Assembly (NCBI RefSeq): GCF_003667545.1
Contig: NZ_RCUV01000008.1
Coordinates: forward strand, 1-64,000
Direction of reading: 5' to 3'
Length of the DNA: 64,000 nucleotides
Origin: Mycetocola manganoxydans
Lineage (GTDB): Bacteria > Actinomycetota > Actinomycetes > Actinomycetales > Microbacteriaceae
Part shown: piece after piece, positions 8,340 through 17,099 of the stretch
Position numbering within the stretch: position 1 is the first letter of the stretch
How the letters are laid out: every line of letters starts with the position of its first letter
Notes under the pieces: model-generated
What the model saw: the letters and a program-made list of their open reading frames with translations, nothing else
Told to the model about the DNA's origin: nothing
The model's database searches: none
Translations under genes and position numbers: made by a program

Positions 8340-9407
8340 GTGCCCGACGACGTGCGCTTCGACGCATCCGTTCCCGACATCCACGCGCCGTACCAGGCGG
8401 CATCCGATCGCTATACCCACCTGGGCTACCGCCGAGTCGGTGCCAGCGGCTTGCTGCTCCCGCCGATCTCGCTCGGCCTCTGGTACAACTTCGGCGACAA
8501 CCGCCCGTTCGACACGCAACGCGAGATCCTGCGCCACGCCTTCGACCGCGGCATCACCCACTTCGATCTGGCCAACAACTACGGGCCGCCGAACGGAAGC
8601 GCCGAGGAGAACTTCGGACGGATGCTCTCACGCGACTTCCGCCCGTATCGCAGCGAACTCATCGTCTCGACGAAGGCGGGCTGGCCCCACTGGCCAGGGC
8701 CGTACGGCAACTTCGGCTCGCGCAAGTATCTGCTCAACAGCCTCGACGAATCACTCGAGCGCCTGCGCACCGACTACGTCGACATCTTCTACTCGCACCG
8801 GGTCGACCCGGACACCCCACTCGAGGAGACGATCGGAGCGCTCGACACCGCCGTCCGGCAGGGCAAAGCCCTCTACGCCGGGATCTCGTCGTACTCCGCC
8901 GAGCGCACCGAACGCGCCATCGAGATCGCGAAGAACCTCGGCACTCCGCTGGTCATTCACCAGCCGTCGTACTCCCTCGTCAATCGCTGGGTCGAGGAGG
9001 GGCTGCTCGACACCCTTCGAACCGGCGGTATGGGATCGATCGCATTCACGCCCCTCGCCCAGGGGCTCCTGACCGGCAAATTCCTGGCCGATCCGCACGC
9101 AGAACACGCGACACCGCGCGGTTCGTTCAACGACAGCTTCCTGTCGGAGGACAACCTCGCCCGGCTCCGCGGACTCAACGACATTGCCGAATCGCGCGGG
9201 CAGACGCTCGCTCAGATGGCGATCGCGTGGGTGCTGCGCCCGGGCGGAGCGACGAGCGCTCTCATCGGGGTCTCGCGCATCGAGCAGCTCGATGAGAACC
9301 TCGCCGCCCTCGACAACACGTCGTTCAGCGATGACGAACTCACGCGCATCGACGAGTTCGCCGGCGACGCCGGCGTCAACATCTGGGCACAGTCCAGCGA
9401 TCTCTGA
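8340..9407 (+). CDS. yghZ: Aldo/keto reductase, YghZ/Gpr type
   Basis: A 355-residue NADPH-dependent reductase with a TIM barrel. It aligns along its length, from memory, with E. coli YghZ (L-glyceraldehyde 3-phosphate reductase): GLWYNFGDN, THFDLANNYGPPNGSAEENFG, STKAGWPHWPGPYGN, DIFYSHRVDPDTPLEET, and HQPSYSLVNRW are all present. The catalytic Tyr is in NNYGPP, with the partner Asp in FDLAN, Lys in STKAG and His in YSHR. The GTG at 8340 is preceded by GAGGAG at 8328-8333; the open frame extends upstream through marR but is a shadow there. Role: detoxification of methylglyoxal or triose phosphate (inference). Confidence 0.9.
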   Translation: MPDDVRFDASVPDIHAPYQAASDRYTHLGYRRVGASGLLLPPISLGLWYNFGDNRPFDTQREILRHAFDRGITHFDLANNYGPPNGSAEENFGRMLSRDFRPYRSELIVSTKAGWPHWPGPYGNFGSRKYLLNSLDESLERLRTDYVDIFYSHRVDPDTPLEETIGALDTAVRQGKALYAGISSYSAERTERAIEIAKNLGTPLVIHQPSYSLVNRWVEEGLLDTLRTGGMGSIAFTPLAQGLLTGKFLADPHAEHATPRGSFNDSFLSEDNLARLRGLNDIAESRGQTLAQMAIAWVLRPGGATSALIGVSRIEQLDENLAALDNTSFSDDELTRIDEFAGDAGVNIWAQSSDL

Positions 9408-9420
9408 TCGCACCGACGAA

Positions 9421-9462
9421 GAACGGATGCCGTCCGGCACACAAGCGGGACGGCATCCGTTC
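9421..9462. terminator. Bidirectional hairpin between convergent genes
   Basis: GAACGGATGCCGTCC (9421-9435) pairs perfectly with GGACGGCATCCGTTC (9448-9462) across a 12-base loop. It sits between convergent genes (reductase on plus, YjbR on minus). There is no strong T run, as is common for actinobacterial terminators. Confidence 0.75.
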
Positions 9463-9484
9463 TCGTGTGCGCGCACTGTTCTTG

Positions 9485-9871
9485 CTACCGCAGCTGCAGG
9501 TCGTCGAGAGCGGCGAGCTGACGCTTGAGGGCGACCTGGCGGTATGAGGTGTCGATGAGCTCGGCGACGAACTGCCAGTCGGTCTGCTCGACGGACAGAT
9601 CCATTCCGAGCCAGCCTCCCGGACCGAAATAGGGCGGCACGAAGAAGCGGTCGTCGGTGAGAAGCGCCGGGCGCTCATCGGGGTCCGGCTTGAACACCAT
9701 CGTGTGCGGTCGGTCCATCGACGACCCCATCACCACAAAGAGCTTCTTGCCCGCCCGGAAGGTCGGACGACCCCACGCCTCGACCTCGGCGAACTCCGGA
9801 TAGTCGACGCAAATGGCACGAACGCGGGCGACGACCGGGTCAGCTGGGTCAAACACCGCAGGATGCTCCAT
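9485..9871 (-). CDS. MmcQ/YjbR-family protein
   Basis: A 128-residue protein with the YjbR-like pattern: EVEAWGRPTFRAGKKLFVVM near the N-terminus, then MVFKPDPDERPALL, FVPPYFGPGGWLGMDL and a helical tail LIDTSYRQVALKR. The family has a CyaY-like fold and a suggested DNA-binding or metal-related role that is not settled. No operon partner is obvious; it converges with the aldo/keto reductase. Confidence 0.85.
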   Translation of the reverse strand: MEHPAVFDPADPVVARVRAICVDYPEFAEVEAWGRPTFRAGKKLFVVMGSSMDRPHTMVFKPDPDERPALLTDDRFFVPPYFGPGGWLGMDLSVEQTDWQFVAELIDTSYRQVALKRQLAALDDLQLR

Positions 9872-9917
9872 GGCCGCGATTGTACGCGCGCCGATCCGCC
9901 TCTGGCAGGGGTCGGTG

Positions 9918-10160
9918 TCAGGAGGAGGGAGGAGCGGTGGGGCAGCGCAACTGGGTCTTCACTCCGGTGCGATCGACGTTGTGGAGCGACATCGACTGCC
10001 CGCAGATCGGGCAGGCGGATTCCGAGGCCGGCGGTAGCGCATCCTCACCATATGGCCCGAGCGGCGGCGGTCCGATGTACGGACGCAGCCGATTGTTGAG
10101 CCAGTTGGTGAAGCCACCGGCATCCGAAATGCTCTCCCGCGGTTTCTTGCTTCGTGCCAT
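9918..10160 (-). CDS. Small conserved protein with a Cys-rich motif
   Basis: An 80-residue protein with basic start MARSKKPRE, a Pro/Gly-rich middle (RPYIGPPPLGPYGE) and CPICGQSMSLHN near residue 50, followed by a further Cys about 20 residues later. The CxxC...H...C pattern suggests a small zinc-binding site. I do not recognise a named family. Codon use and a clean stop support a real gene. It lies about 46 bp upstream of the YjbR gene on the same strand. Confidence 0.65.
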   Translation of the reverse strand: MARSKKPRESISDAGGFTNWLNNRLRPYIGPPPLGPYGEDALPPASESACPICGQSMSLHNVDRTGVKTQLRCPTAPPSS

Positions 10161-10231
10161 GGCTCAAGCGTAGGCGTTCGCCCGCCTCCGCAGGCCCGGC
10201 ATCCCTCTAACTACTGCGGTAGACTGGGACG

Positions 10232-10375
10232 CGCGAAGGGGAGTAGTTCCCACCGCCGCTTTCACTCCAGAAACGGCGACGCGGTCTGTCGACATACTGG
10301 TTTTCACAACCCGGCAGCCCACCCGCTCCTGCGGGCGAGCGAGACCTTCGGCCATACGTTTGACGATGGCCGAAG
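10232..10375 (+). promoter_or_regulatory. yybP-ykoY-like manganese riboswitch with expression platform
   Basis: The leader of the metal transporter contains the hallmark GGGGAGTAG at 10238-10246. P1 can form between CGAAGG (10234-10239) and CCTTCG (10345-10350), and the 3' side reads GCGAGACC as in the family. The P1 3' strand is also part of a perfect 10-bp hairpin, CTTCGGCCAT (10346-10355) with ATGGCCGAAG (10366-10375), so aptamer closure and this hairpin exclude each other. The family binds Mn2+ and controls metal exporters. Here it precedes a VIT/CCC1 transporter, which fits. Exact aptamer borders are my estimate. Confidence 0.8.
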
Positions 10376-10414
10376 ACGGTTTGCCGCTTTGGTCACCAGC
10401 ACCAGGAGAACACT

Positions 10415-11512
10415 GTGACCGAGTCCCCCACCCGCGGAACACCCACCCCGACCGAAATCAGACGTTGGCGCCAGTACCTCGCCGACGAACGTGCCGAGGC
10501 CCAGGTCTACGGTGAACTCGCACGGCGTCGCACCGGTGAGGAGCGAGCGATCCTGCTCGGACTCGTCGAAGCGGAGCGCCGACACGAAGCACACTGGATC
10601 GCTTTGCTCGGGGAGCACGCGAACGACCCCACCCGCACCGCCCTGCGCACCCGGCTGCTCGGGTTTCTCGCACGCCGGTTCGGCTCGGTGTTCGTGCTCG
10701 CCCTCATGCAACGCACCGAATCCCGTTCCCCCTATGAGGCGGATGCCGACGCCACGGACGCGATGGCGGCCGACGAACGACTGCACGAAGAGATCGTGCG
10801 CGGCCTCGCCGCCCGCGGACGAAACAGCATCTCGGGCACCTTCCGCGCCGCCGTCTTCGGCGCCAATGACGGCCTCGTCTCCAACCTCGCCCTCGTTCTC
10901 GGCATGAGTGCAACCGGCGTCGGCACCGGAGTGGTCCTCGCCGCCGGTATCGCCGGGCTCCTCGCCGGAGCATTGTCGATGGCAGCGGGCGAATTCGTTT
11001 CCGTTCGCTCGCAGCGCGAACTGCTCGAGTCGACCACCCCCGATCCCACAGCGCGCCGGGTGCTGCCCCAGCTCGACGTCGACGCCAACGAGCTCCAGCT
11101 CGTCTACCGGGTTCGCGGCATGCCGCCGAAACAGGCGGCGGAGCACGCCCACGAGGTCCTCAACGGTCTCGACTGCGTGCACGTCGGGATCAACACCGGC
11201 AGTGTGTCGGTCCAGCAGGACCAACATGAGGAAGTCGGCTCCGCCCGTGCTGCCGCCGTCTCGAGCTTCTTCTTCTTCGCCTCTGGGGCGATCATTCCGG
11301 TGCTGCCGTATCTCTTCGGGCTGACCGGTCTCACCGCCGTCGCCGTGGCATCCGTCCTCGTGGGAATCGCGCTGCTCATCACCGGCGCGACCGTCGGTGT
11401 GCTGTCAGGGGCGTCACCGCTCAAACGGGCGCTGCGCCAACTCGCGATCGGATACGGCGCCGCAACGGTGACCTATCTGCTCGGGCTGCTGTTCGGCACG
11501 ACGGTGGCGTAG
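10415..11512 (+). CDS. VIT1/CCC1-family Fe/Mn transporter with N-terminal ferritin-like domain
   Basis: A 365-residue membrane protein. Residues 15-125 form a rubrerythrin/ferritin-like helical region with metal-ligand pattern DERAEAQVYGELA and EAERRHEAHW. Residues from 140 onward are the CCC1/VIT domain, with AAVFGANDGLVSNLALVLG, MAAGEFVSVRSQREL and three more hydrophobic helices at the end. The family moves Fe2+ or Mn2+ out of the cytosol. GTG start with AGGAGA 5 bases upstream. The upstream manganese riboswitch suggests induction by excess Mn and a role in Mn export (inference). Confidence 0.9.
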   Translation: MTESPTRGTPTPTEIRRWRQYLADERAEAQVYGELARRRTGEERAILLGLVEAERRHEAHWIALLGEHANDPTRTALRTRLLGFLARRFGSVFVLALMQRTESRSPYEADADATDAMAADERLHEEIVRGLAARGRNSISGTFRAAVFGANDGLVSNLALVLGMSATGVGTGVVLAAGIAGLLAGALSMAAGEFVSVRSQRELLESTTPDPTARRVLPQLDVDANELQLVYRVRGMPPKQAAEHAHEVLNGLDCVHVGINTGSVSVQQDQHEEVGSARAAAVSSFFFFASGAIIPVLPYLFGLTGLTAVAVASVLVGIALLITGATVGVLSGASPLKRALRQLAIGYGAATVTYLLGLLFGTTVA

Positions 11513-11522
11513 CGGCGACCGT

Positions 11523-12293
11523 TCAGGAGCGTCCGCCGCGTCCCCGGTTGCGGCCCTTGCCGAGCTTCTTGGGCGCGCGGCCCTGCCGAGGGGTGAACGG
11601 CTTCGCCTTCGGCTTCTGCTGCGGCTTGCGCTCCTTCGGCGGAGCCTTCTCGGGCTCCTCCTGCGGCGCACGTGAGCTGCGGGCAGTCCGCCCGCGGACG
11701 ACACCGATGAACTCCTCGACGTCCGGAGTCGTGTTGTCCTCGAGCCAGGCGAGCGCGATCTGCGACTCGGCGGCATCCGTCACCGGGCGCGCGACCACGT
11801 CCTTGCGGCTGTGCAGCCTGGCGACCGATTGCGGCACGATGACGACGCCGACACCGGCTGCGACGAGTTCCGCGGCATCATCTCCGGTGCGGATGTCGGG
11901 AAGCGGCCGGCGTGTGCCATCCCGGATCTCGTCCGCGACGTCACGCCATTCGGGGACGGAGTCCGGGTTCTGCAGCAGGTGCTCCCCCGCAAGCTCGGCC
12001 ACCGTGACTGTTTCCTGGAGCGAGAGTTCGTGTTCCTTGGGCAGGACGACGACCGGGATCTCCCGGTAGAGCGGGATGACGCTGAGGCCCGCGCTGTCGA
12101 CCGGGAGCCGCACGAAGCTGACCTGGGCAGTGCCGTCGTGCAGCATGCTCACCTGCTCGGCCTCCGCCGTCGGTGCAAAACCTAAGGGCAGGTCCTGGCG
12201 CCTCTCGGCCCACACCTTCGACCACTTCGCGAGCGTGACACCGGGCACGAAAGCAACCGTGAAGAGGCGTTCGGCCGTGGGTTCGGCGTCCAT
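11523..12293 (-). CDS. LysR-type substrate-binding domain protein without HTH
   Basis: A 256-residue protein. Residues 8-200 match the effector-binding half of LysR regulators (FTVAFVPGVTLAKW, GTAQVSFVRLP, IPVVVLPKEHELS, GDDAAELVAAGVGVVIVPQS), but the DNA-binding winged HTH is absent. The last 55 residues are a very basic Pro/Lys/Arg tail ending in GRNRGRGGRS, which could bind nucleic acid. It is divergent from the DUF5997 gene across 106 bp; the two families often occur together in actinobacteria. Truncation is unlikely because the start is clean and the family is known in this form. Function unknown. Confidence 0.8.
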   Translation of the reverse strand: MDAEPTAERLFTVAFVPGVTLAKWSKVWAERRQDLPLGFAPTAEAEQVSMLHDGTAQVSFVRLPVDSAGLSVIPLYREIPVVVLPKEHELSLQETVTVAELAGEHLLQNPDSVPEWRDVADEIRDGTRRPLPDIRTGDDAAELVAAGVGVVIVPQSVARLHSRKDVVARPVTDAAESQIALAWLEDNTTPDVEEFIGVVRGRTARSSRAPQEEPEKAPPKERKPQQKPKAKPFTPRQGRAPKKLGKGRNRGRGGRS

Positions 12294-12399
12294 GGGATTC
12301 CCTCTCCTGCCGTCCTCGCAATGACAACGGTCGTGTCACAGGGTATTACGGATGCCGTCGCCCGCGTGATCGGCGCGTCCCACCGGTTACGCTGGGGTC

Positions 12400-12819
12400 A
12401 TGGCTTCCAACAAGACCCCCCAGACGATGAAGCCGGAGACGGCAGCGAAAAAGCTCAACGTCTACCTGCCCGCAATGCCCGAGGAATTCCGCACCGGCCC
12501 GATCACCCGCGACCAGCTCAACGAGCTTCTCGAATCGCCCCCGGAGTGGCTCGTCGAACTGCGCAAGAACGGCCCGCACCCGCGCCAGGAGGTCGCACGC
12601 AAGCTCGGCATCTCCGTGTCGGGTCTCGCCCGCGCCGAAATGACGGATGCCGCCCTCACGACCGCCGAGATCACCGACCTTCTCGCGGCACCGCCGGAGT
12701 GGCTCGTGACCGAGCGAGCCATCCAGGCCGAGGTCCGCGCAGAGAACACCCGCATCAACGAGCGCGATGCCGGCCGCCGCGCCCTCGCCGAGGAGAAGGC
12801 GCGTCAGGAGAAGCAGTAG
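12400..12819 (+). CDS. DUF5997-family protein
   Basis: A 139-residue soluble protein with two similar halves, each with an LLxxPPEWL motif (ELLESPPEWLVELRKNG and DLLAAPPEWLVTERA), suggesting an internal duplication. Between them lies VARKLGISVSGLARAEM, which has the look of a helix-turn-helix. The ATG is well placed after GGTTACGCTGGGGTC. Divergent from the LysR-like protein, whose missing DNA-binding domain this protein might supply (inference). It ends before a strong terminator. Confidence 0.8.
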   Translation: MASNKTPQTMKPETAAKKLNVYLPAMPEEFRTGPITRDQLNELLESPPEWLVELRKNGPHPRQEVARKLGISVSGLARAEMTDAALTTAEITDLLAAPPEWLVTERAIQAEVRAENTRINERDAGRRALAEEKARQEKQ

Positions 12820-12831
12820 CCGAACGCCGGG

Positions 12832-12863
12832 AACGGCCCGGGAGCGTTCGCTCCCGGGCCGTT
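12832..12863 (+). terminator. Terminator of the DUF5997 gene
   Basis: A perfect 14-bp stem, AACGGCCCGGGAGC with GCTCCCGGGCCGTT, closes a GTTC loop and is followed by TTCTGTGT. It lies 12 bases after the stop. Confidence 0.9.
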
Positions 12864-12982
12864 TCTGTGTGTTGTTGCACCTCCGGGCGGCGTTGTCACC
12901 CGTTCCGGACGAAAACACCCGTCGTGGCGCGTGAATTCGTCCGAAGTGAGTGAAATCGTCGAGTCCTCACCCCGGCGCACCC

Positions 12983-14770
12983 CTACTTCGTGTTTGCCAC
13001 CGCCGCGGCTGCCGCCGGATCGTTCGCGACAGCATCCGGAGTCACGTTTCGGCCCTTGCGCCGCCTCGTCGTCCCGCCGGAACGACCGTAGACGAGGTAC
13101 ATCGTGAGTCCCATGATGATCATGAGAAGCACCGTGTAGACGAAGGTGATCGACATCGAGTCGAGGTTGCTCTCACCCTCCGTGCTGGCCTTGATCGCGA
13201 TACCGAGTGGCTCGTACAGCGGGTGATACAGGAAGACAGCGGCGTCGTAGTCGTCGAGCAGGCTGTTGAAGTTGAGCGCCGTGATGGCAGCGGCCGTCGG
13301 GATCACGAGCGGGAAGAGCACCCTGCGGAAGGTGAAGAGCGACTTCGCGCCGAGGATACGCGCGGCGTCCTCGAGCGAATCCGGAATGGACGCGAACGCC
13401 GCCTTGAGTAACCGCAGCGTGAACGGGATCTTCACGATGATGTACGCCACGAGCAACAGCACGGTTGTCCCGGTGAGAACCTGGCCTCCGATCAGCGGGT
13501 TCGGCCGGTCGAAGGTCATGACGAGAGCGAGGGCGATGAGGATCGTCGGAAGAATCCACGGAATGTGCAGCAGGTATTCCAGAACGGATGTCACGGGGTT
13601 GCGGTATTTCTGGATCACCCGCGCCACGAACAACAGTCCGCCGACAACGATGAGGGCCGCGAGCGCGCTGTAGACGATGCTCACGATGAACGGCCGGAGC
13701 ACCGCGGGTGATCCGAAGACGGTGGCGTAGTTGTCGAGCGTGAAGGAGCTGAGGGTGATCGACCCGGTGAGAACCGCCGTGGAGTCGACGAACGAGAACA
13801 GCACGATGAGCAGCACCGGTGTCGCGTAGACGATGAAGAGGAGGTACGCGACGACGTGGACGACGACATTCGCCGCCCGGTTCTGGATGCGCTGCTTCTT
13901 CAGCGGGGTGGCGACCTTCGCGACCGAGAAATAGACACCGGATTTTTCGACCCGGTTCATCACGGCAAGGAGGATGATTGTCGCGAGGCCGAGGATGATC
14001 GCGAGGAGGGCAGCGAGGTCCCGCGAGCTCGCGCTCTTCGAGAAGGTGACGATCATCGGAGCGATCGTCTGGAAGTCGGCGCCACCGATCACGAGGGGGG
14101 CGGTGAGGGCGCCGAGACCGGTCAGGAAGGTGAGAACGGTGACGGCGAAGATCATCGGCCGCAACGCGGGAAGCACGATTTTCCAGAGAATTTTCCACGT
14201 CGACGCGCCCATGTTCCGCGCGGCTTCGATGGTCTGGTAGTCGATCTTGGCGAGCGACGAGGAGAGAAAGAGCATGTGGTTCGTGGTCGTCGCGAAGGTC
14301 ATGACGAGGAGCACGGCGAAGAACCCCGAGAACCAGTTGGGGTCGACCTCCGGCCAGACGTTCCTGACGGCGTTGGTGATGAACCCGTAGCGACCATAGA
14401 TGAAGTTGTAACCGGCGGCGAGGACGATGCCACCGTAGATCAGCGTCGTCGCGTAGCCAAGCCAGAGCACGCGGGAGCCACGGATCTGGAAGTACTTCGT
14501 CACCAGAACGATGAAGATTCCGACGACGTTGACCGTGACCGCGAGTGAGATCGCGAGGAGGAAGCTGTTGAACAGGCTCTTCATCGCCCGTTCAGAGCTG
14601 AAGAGCTTCTCGACGGCACGCGCGCTGAACTCTCCACCGGGGAAGAACGTCGACACGAGCAGATTGATGTTGGGAAAGAGCAGGAAGGTCGCGATGAACC
14701 AGAGGAGAACGACCAAAACCACGAGAACCAGCGGTGAGCGGAACATTGTCCGCAGTGAGGAATTCCGCAT
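12983..14770 (-). CDS. ABC importer permease with two fused permease domains
   Basis: A 595-residue inner-membrane protein with about 12 helices made of two tandem BPD-transport domains (roughly residues 65-280 and 350-560). Each half carries an EAA-like loop that docks on the ATPase: EAARNMGASTWKILWKIVLP and EDAARILGAKSLFTFRRVLFP. This fused arrangement is typical of the Fe(3+)/phosphonate-type (FbpB-like) importers. It lies 9 bp after the ATPase stop, forming an SBP-ATPase-permease operon. The C-terminal tail is Ala-rich and basic. Confidence 0.9.
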   Translation of the reverse strand: MRNSSLRTMFRSPLVLVVLVVLLWFIATFLLFPNINLLVSTFFPGGEFSARAVEKLFSSERAMKSLFNSFLLAISLAVTVNVVGIFIVLVTKYFQIRGSRVLWLGYATTLIYGGIVLAAGYNFIYGRYGFITNAVRNVWPEVDPNWFSGFFAVLLVMTFATTTNHMLFLSSSLAKIDYQTIEAARNMGASTWKILWKIVLPALRPMIFAVTVLTFLTGLGALTAPLVIGGADFQTIAPMIVTFSKSASSRDLAALLAIILGLATIILLAVMNRVEKSGVYFSVAKVATPLKKQRIQNRAANVVVHVVAYLLFIVYATPVLLIVLFSFVDSTAVLTGSITLSSFTLDNYATVFGSPAVLRPFIVSIVYSALAALIVVGGLLFVARVIQKYRNPVTSVLEYLLHIPWILPTILIALALVMTFDRPNPLIGGQVLTGTTVLLLVAYIIVKIPFTLRLLKAAFASIPDSLEDAARILGAKSLFTFRRVLFPLVIPTAAAITALNFNSLLDDYDAAVFLYHPLYEPLGIAIKASTEGESNLDSMSITFVYTVLLMIIMGLTMYLVYGRSGGTTRRRKGRNVTPDAVANDPAAAAAVANTK

Positions 14771-14779
14771 GTCAGTGCC

Positions 14780-15793
14780 TCAGTACTGCAGGATCGAGGT
14801 CGGGTCGATGTACAGGTCGGCCGTCGCGCCCGGCTGCAGCACTGCCTCACCGTTCTCGGTCACCATGGCGATGAGTTTCGTTCCGCTCGACTCGATCACG
14901 TACGTGCTGTATGCGCCGTGGTACGTGCGCTCGGCGACAATCCCGTCCAGCCGGATCGCCTGCTGCCCTGTACGGGGAGGATAGAGCGACACTTTCTCAC
15001 GGCGGAGGTAGGACGGTTTCGCCGGGTCGAGGTTTGTCGCCCCCGCGTCGACGAGTCGCTGAACGAACTCGCGCGAGAGCGTATTGATGGCACCGACGAA
15101 CGTACAGACGAATTCGGTGGCCGACCGGTCGTAGATCTCCTCGGGTGCGCCCACCTGCTCGACGACTCCCTTGTTGAAGACCGCGATCCGGTCACTCATT
15201 GTCAGGGCTTCCTCCTGGTCGTGCGTGACGTACACCGTGGTGATGCCGAGTTCGCTCTGGAGGTTCTTCAACTGCTCCCGCAGCTGAACCCGAAGCTTGG
15301 CGTCGAGGTTCGACAGCGGCTCGTCGAGGAGCAGGATGCGTGGCTTGAGCACGAGCGCCCGCGCGATGGCGACCCTCTGCTGCTGTCCGCCGGAGAGTTC
15401 CGCCACGTTCTTATCGAGCTGGTCGCGTGTCAGTTCGACCTGGTCTGCGATCTCGGCGACGAGACGTTCGGTCTCCTGCTTCTTCGTCTTACGGACGGAA
15501 AGGCCGAACGCGATGTTCTCCCCGACGCTCATGCTCGGGAACAGCGCATAGTTCTGAAACACCATGCCAACGCGACGTTTCTCACTCGGCAGCCGTGTGG
15601 CATCCTTACCGTCGATGAAGACCTTGCCGCGCGACGGTTCGATGAAGCCGGCGAGGGTACGGAGCGCGGTGGTCTTGCCGCAACCCGACGGTCCGAGGAG
15701 GGTGAAGAACTCGCCCTCCCGGATTTCGAGATTGAGGTCCGGGATGGCGACGTGGTCGTCGAATCGGACCTCGACGTTGTCATAGCTGATCAT
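14780..15793 (-). CDS. ABC importer ATP-binding protein (PotA/FbpC type)
   Basis: A 337-residue ATPase with Walker A GPSGCGKTT, Q-loop MVFQNYALFP, signature LSGGQQQRVAIA, Walker B ILLLDEPLSNLD and switch His in YVTHDQEEA. The last about 100 residues form a TOBE-like domain. The ATG at 15793 (MISYDNVEVRF) has CTGGAG 6 bases upstream and begins exactly where the domain begins; an ATG 27 bases further up is less likely. Confidence 0.92.
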   Translation of the reverse strand: MISYDNVEVRFDDHVAIPDLNLEIREGEFFTLLGPSGCGKTTALRTLAGFIEPSRGKVFIDGKDATRLPSEKRRVGMVFQNYALFPSMSVGENIAFGLSVRKTKKQETERLVAEIADQVELTRDQLDKNVAELSGGQQQRVAIARALVLKPRILLLDEPLSNLDAKLRVQLREQLKNLQSELGITTVYVTHDQEEALTMSDRIAVFNKGVVEQVGAPEEIYDRSATEFVCTFVGAINTLSREFVQRLVDAGATNLDPAKPSYLRREKVSLYPPRTGQQAIRLDGIVAERTYHGAYSTYVIESSGTKLIAMVTENGEAVLQPGATADLYIDPTSILQY

Positions 15794-15845
15794 GAGCACT
15801 CCAGCCGGCCCGTTCAGCACTGAACGGCCGACCTAGGTCGAATGA

Positions 15846-15875
15846 CGGCCGCGGCGCTGGGAAGCACCGCGGCCG
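15846..15875 (-). terminator. Intercistronic hairpin between SBP and ATPase genes
   Basis: CGGCCGCGG (15846-15854) pairs perfectly with CCGCGGCCG (15867-15875). No T run follows. Position between the binding-protein gene and the ATPase gene suggests partial termination or mRNA protection that raises binding-protein levels over the membrane components (inference). Confidence 0.6.
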
Positions 15876-15904
15876 CCACTCCCCGCAATTCGGGGATGCG
15901 TGGG

Positions 15905-16987
15905 TTAGGGCAGGTACTCGAGTTCTGTCTTCTCAACCCAGGCGGCGATGTTCTCCCTGACCAGGTTGTAGTCGATGTCCTGCTTGTCGAGGGAGTCAAT
16001 CAGCTCGATGACCTCGGGAAGCGCCTGGGCACGGGCCTCTTCGTTCACCGGATACGCGGAGAACTCTTTGGCGAACTCGCCCTGCACTTCTGCACTCCCG
16101 AACCAGTCGATGAACTCCTCGGCGCGGTCCTGCTTGGAGGTGCCCGCAATGACGGAGATCTGCTCGGTCACGTAGGGAACACCGACCTCGGGGGCGATGA
16201 CGCCGGTCTTCGTCCCGTACTCGGCGTCGCGCGCGGCGATACCGCTCGAGGGAAGGACACCGAAGTCCACCTCGTCGCGGGTGATGCGAGCGTAGAGGTC
16301 GGTTCCCTCGACAGCGGGAGAACCGTGGGCGAAGTACTTCTCGACCTCTTCCCAGCCCTTGTCCGAGACACCGAGGTCGCCGTCTTCGTCGAGGTGCTGG
16401 GTGAGCAGCCCGGCGAGGATGAGCTGGGGCGTTGCCTGCCCGAGTGCGGTATTGACCTCGTATCGACCGTCCCATTTGGAGTCGTTCCAGAGGTCGCTCG
16501 TGTCGCTCGGAGCATCCGACTCAGAGATCTTGTTGGTGTCGTAGACCGTCACGATGGCCTGTTCGACGAGCGGCCAGAAGGCGCCGTCCTTCGGGTCACC
16601 GGACTCCTGGTCGACTTCGCCGGCCCACTCAGGCTCGTATGCCGTGATGGCTTCTTCCGCCTTGAGCGTTTCGAAGTACATGTTGTTGAGACCGAAGACG
16701 ACGTCGCCGACCGGGTTGTTCTTCTCCGCGACGATGCGGTTCGCGAGGTCGGCGCCGCCGAGACCAACGATCTCGATGTCGAGGCCGGCTTCTTCGGCCT
16801 GCGCGGTGATCCACTCGCCGCGACCGTCCGAATTGGAGTTCGTGTACACGATCAGCGTGCCGGTGGAGTCACCCGATCCGCCCGACTCGCCGCCAGACGA
16901 GCCCGCTCCAGCGGAGCATCCCGTCAGTCCGATGGAACCCACGACGACAACGGCAAGTGCCGTTGATGTGAGATTGCGCTTTTTCAC
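15905..16987 (-). CDS. Extracellular solute-binding lipoprotein of a Fe3+/phosphonate-type ABC importer
   Basis: A 360-residue lipoprotein: basic start MKKRN, hydrophobic stretch, and lipobox GLTGC with the Cys near residue 24, followed by a Ser/Gly linker. The mature part begins TLIVYTNSNSDG and matches the periplasmic-binding family that serves iron(III), thiamine, polyamines and 2-aminoethylphosphonate. The adjacent Tyr pair typical of FbpA-type iron binders is not visible, so an iron substrate is uncertain and a phosphonate or other anion is possible. First gene of the operon. Confidence 0.85.
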   Translation of the reverse strand: MKKRNLTSTALAVVVVGSIGLTGCSAGAGSSGGESGGSGDSTGTLIVYTNSNSDGRGEWITAQAEEAGLDIEIVGLGGADLANRIVAEKNNPVGDVVFGLNNMYFETLKAEEAITAYEPEWAGEVDQESGDPKDGAFWPLVEQAIVTVYDTNKISESDAPSDTSDLWNDSKWDGRYEVNTALGQATPQLILAGLLTQHLDEDGDLGVSDKGWEEVEKYFAHGSPAVEGTDLYARITRDEVDFGVLPSSGIAARDAEYGTKTGVIAPEVGVPYVTEQISVIAGTSKQDRAEEFIDWFGSAEVQGEFAKEFSAYPVNEEARAQALPEVIELIDSLDKQDIDYNLVRENIAAWVEKTELEYLP

Positions 16988-17099
16988 GGTCAGTCCTTTC
17001 GAGCAACGACAGACCCCCGGGTCGTCCCTTGCTGATCATGCGAGTTACACGTGCTTCCAACCTAGGGGACGGAGCACCCCGAAAGAGGGTCGGTTGACA

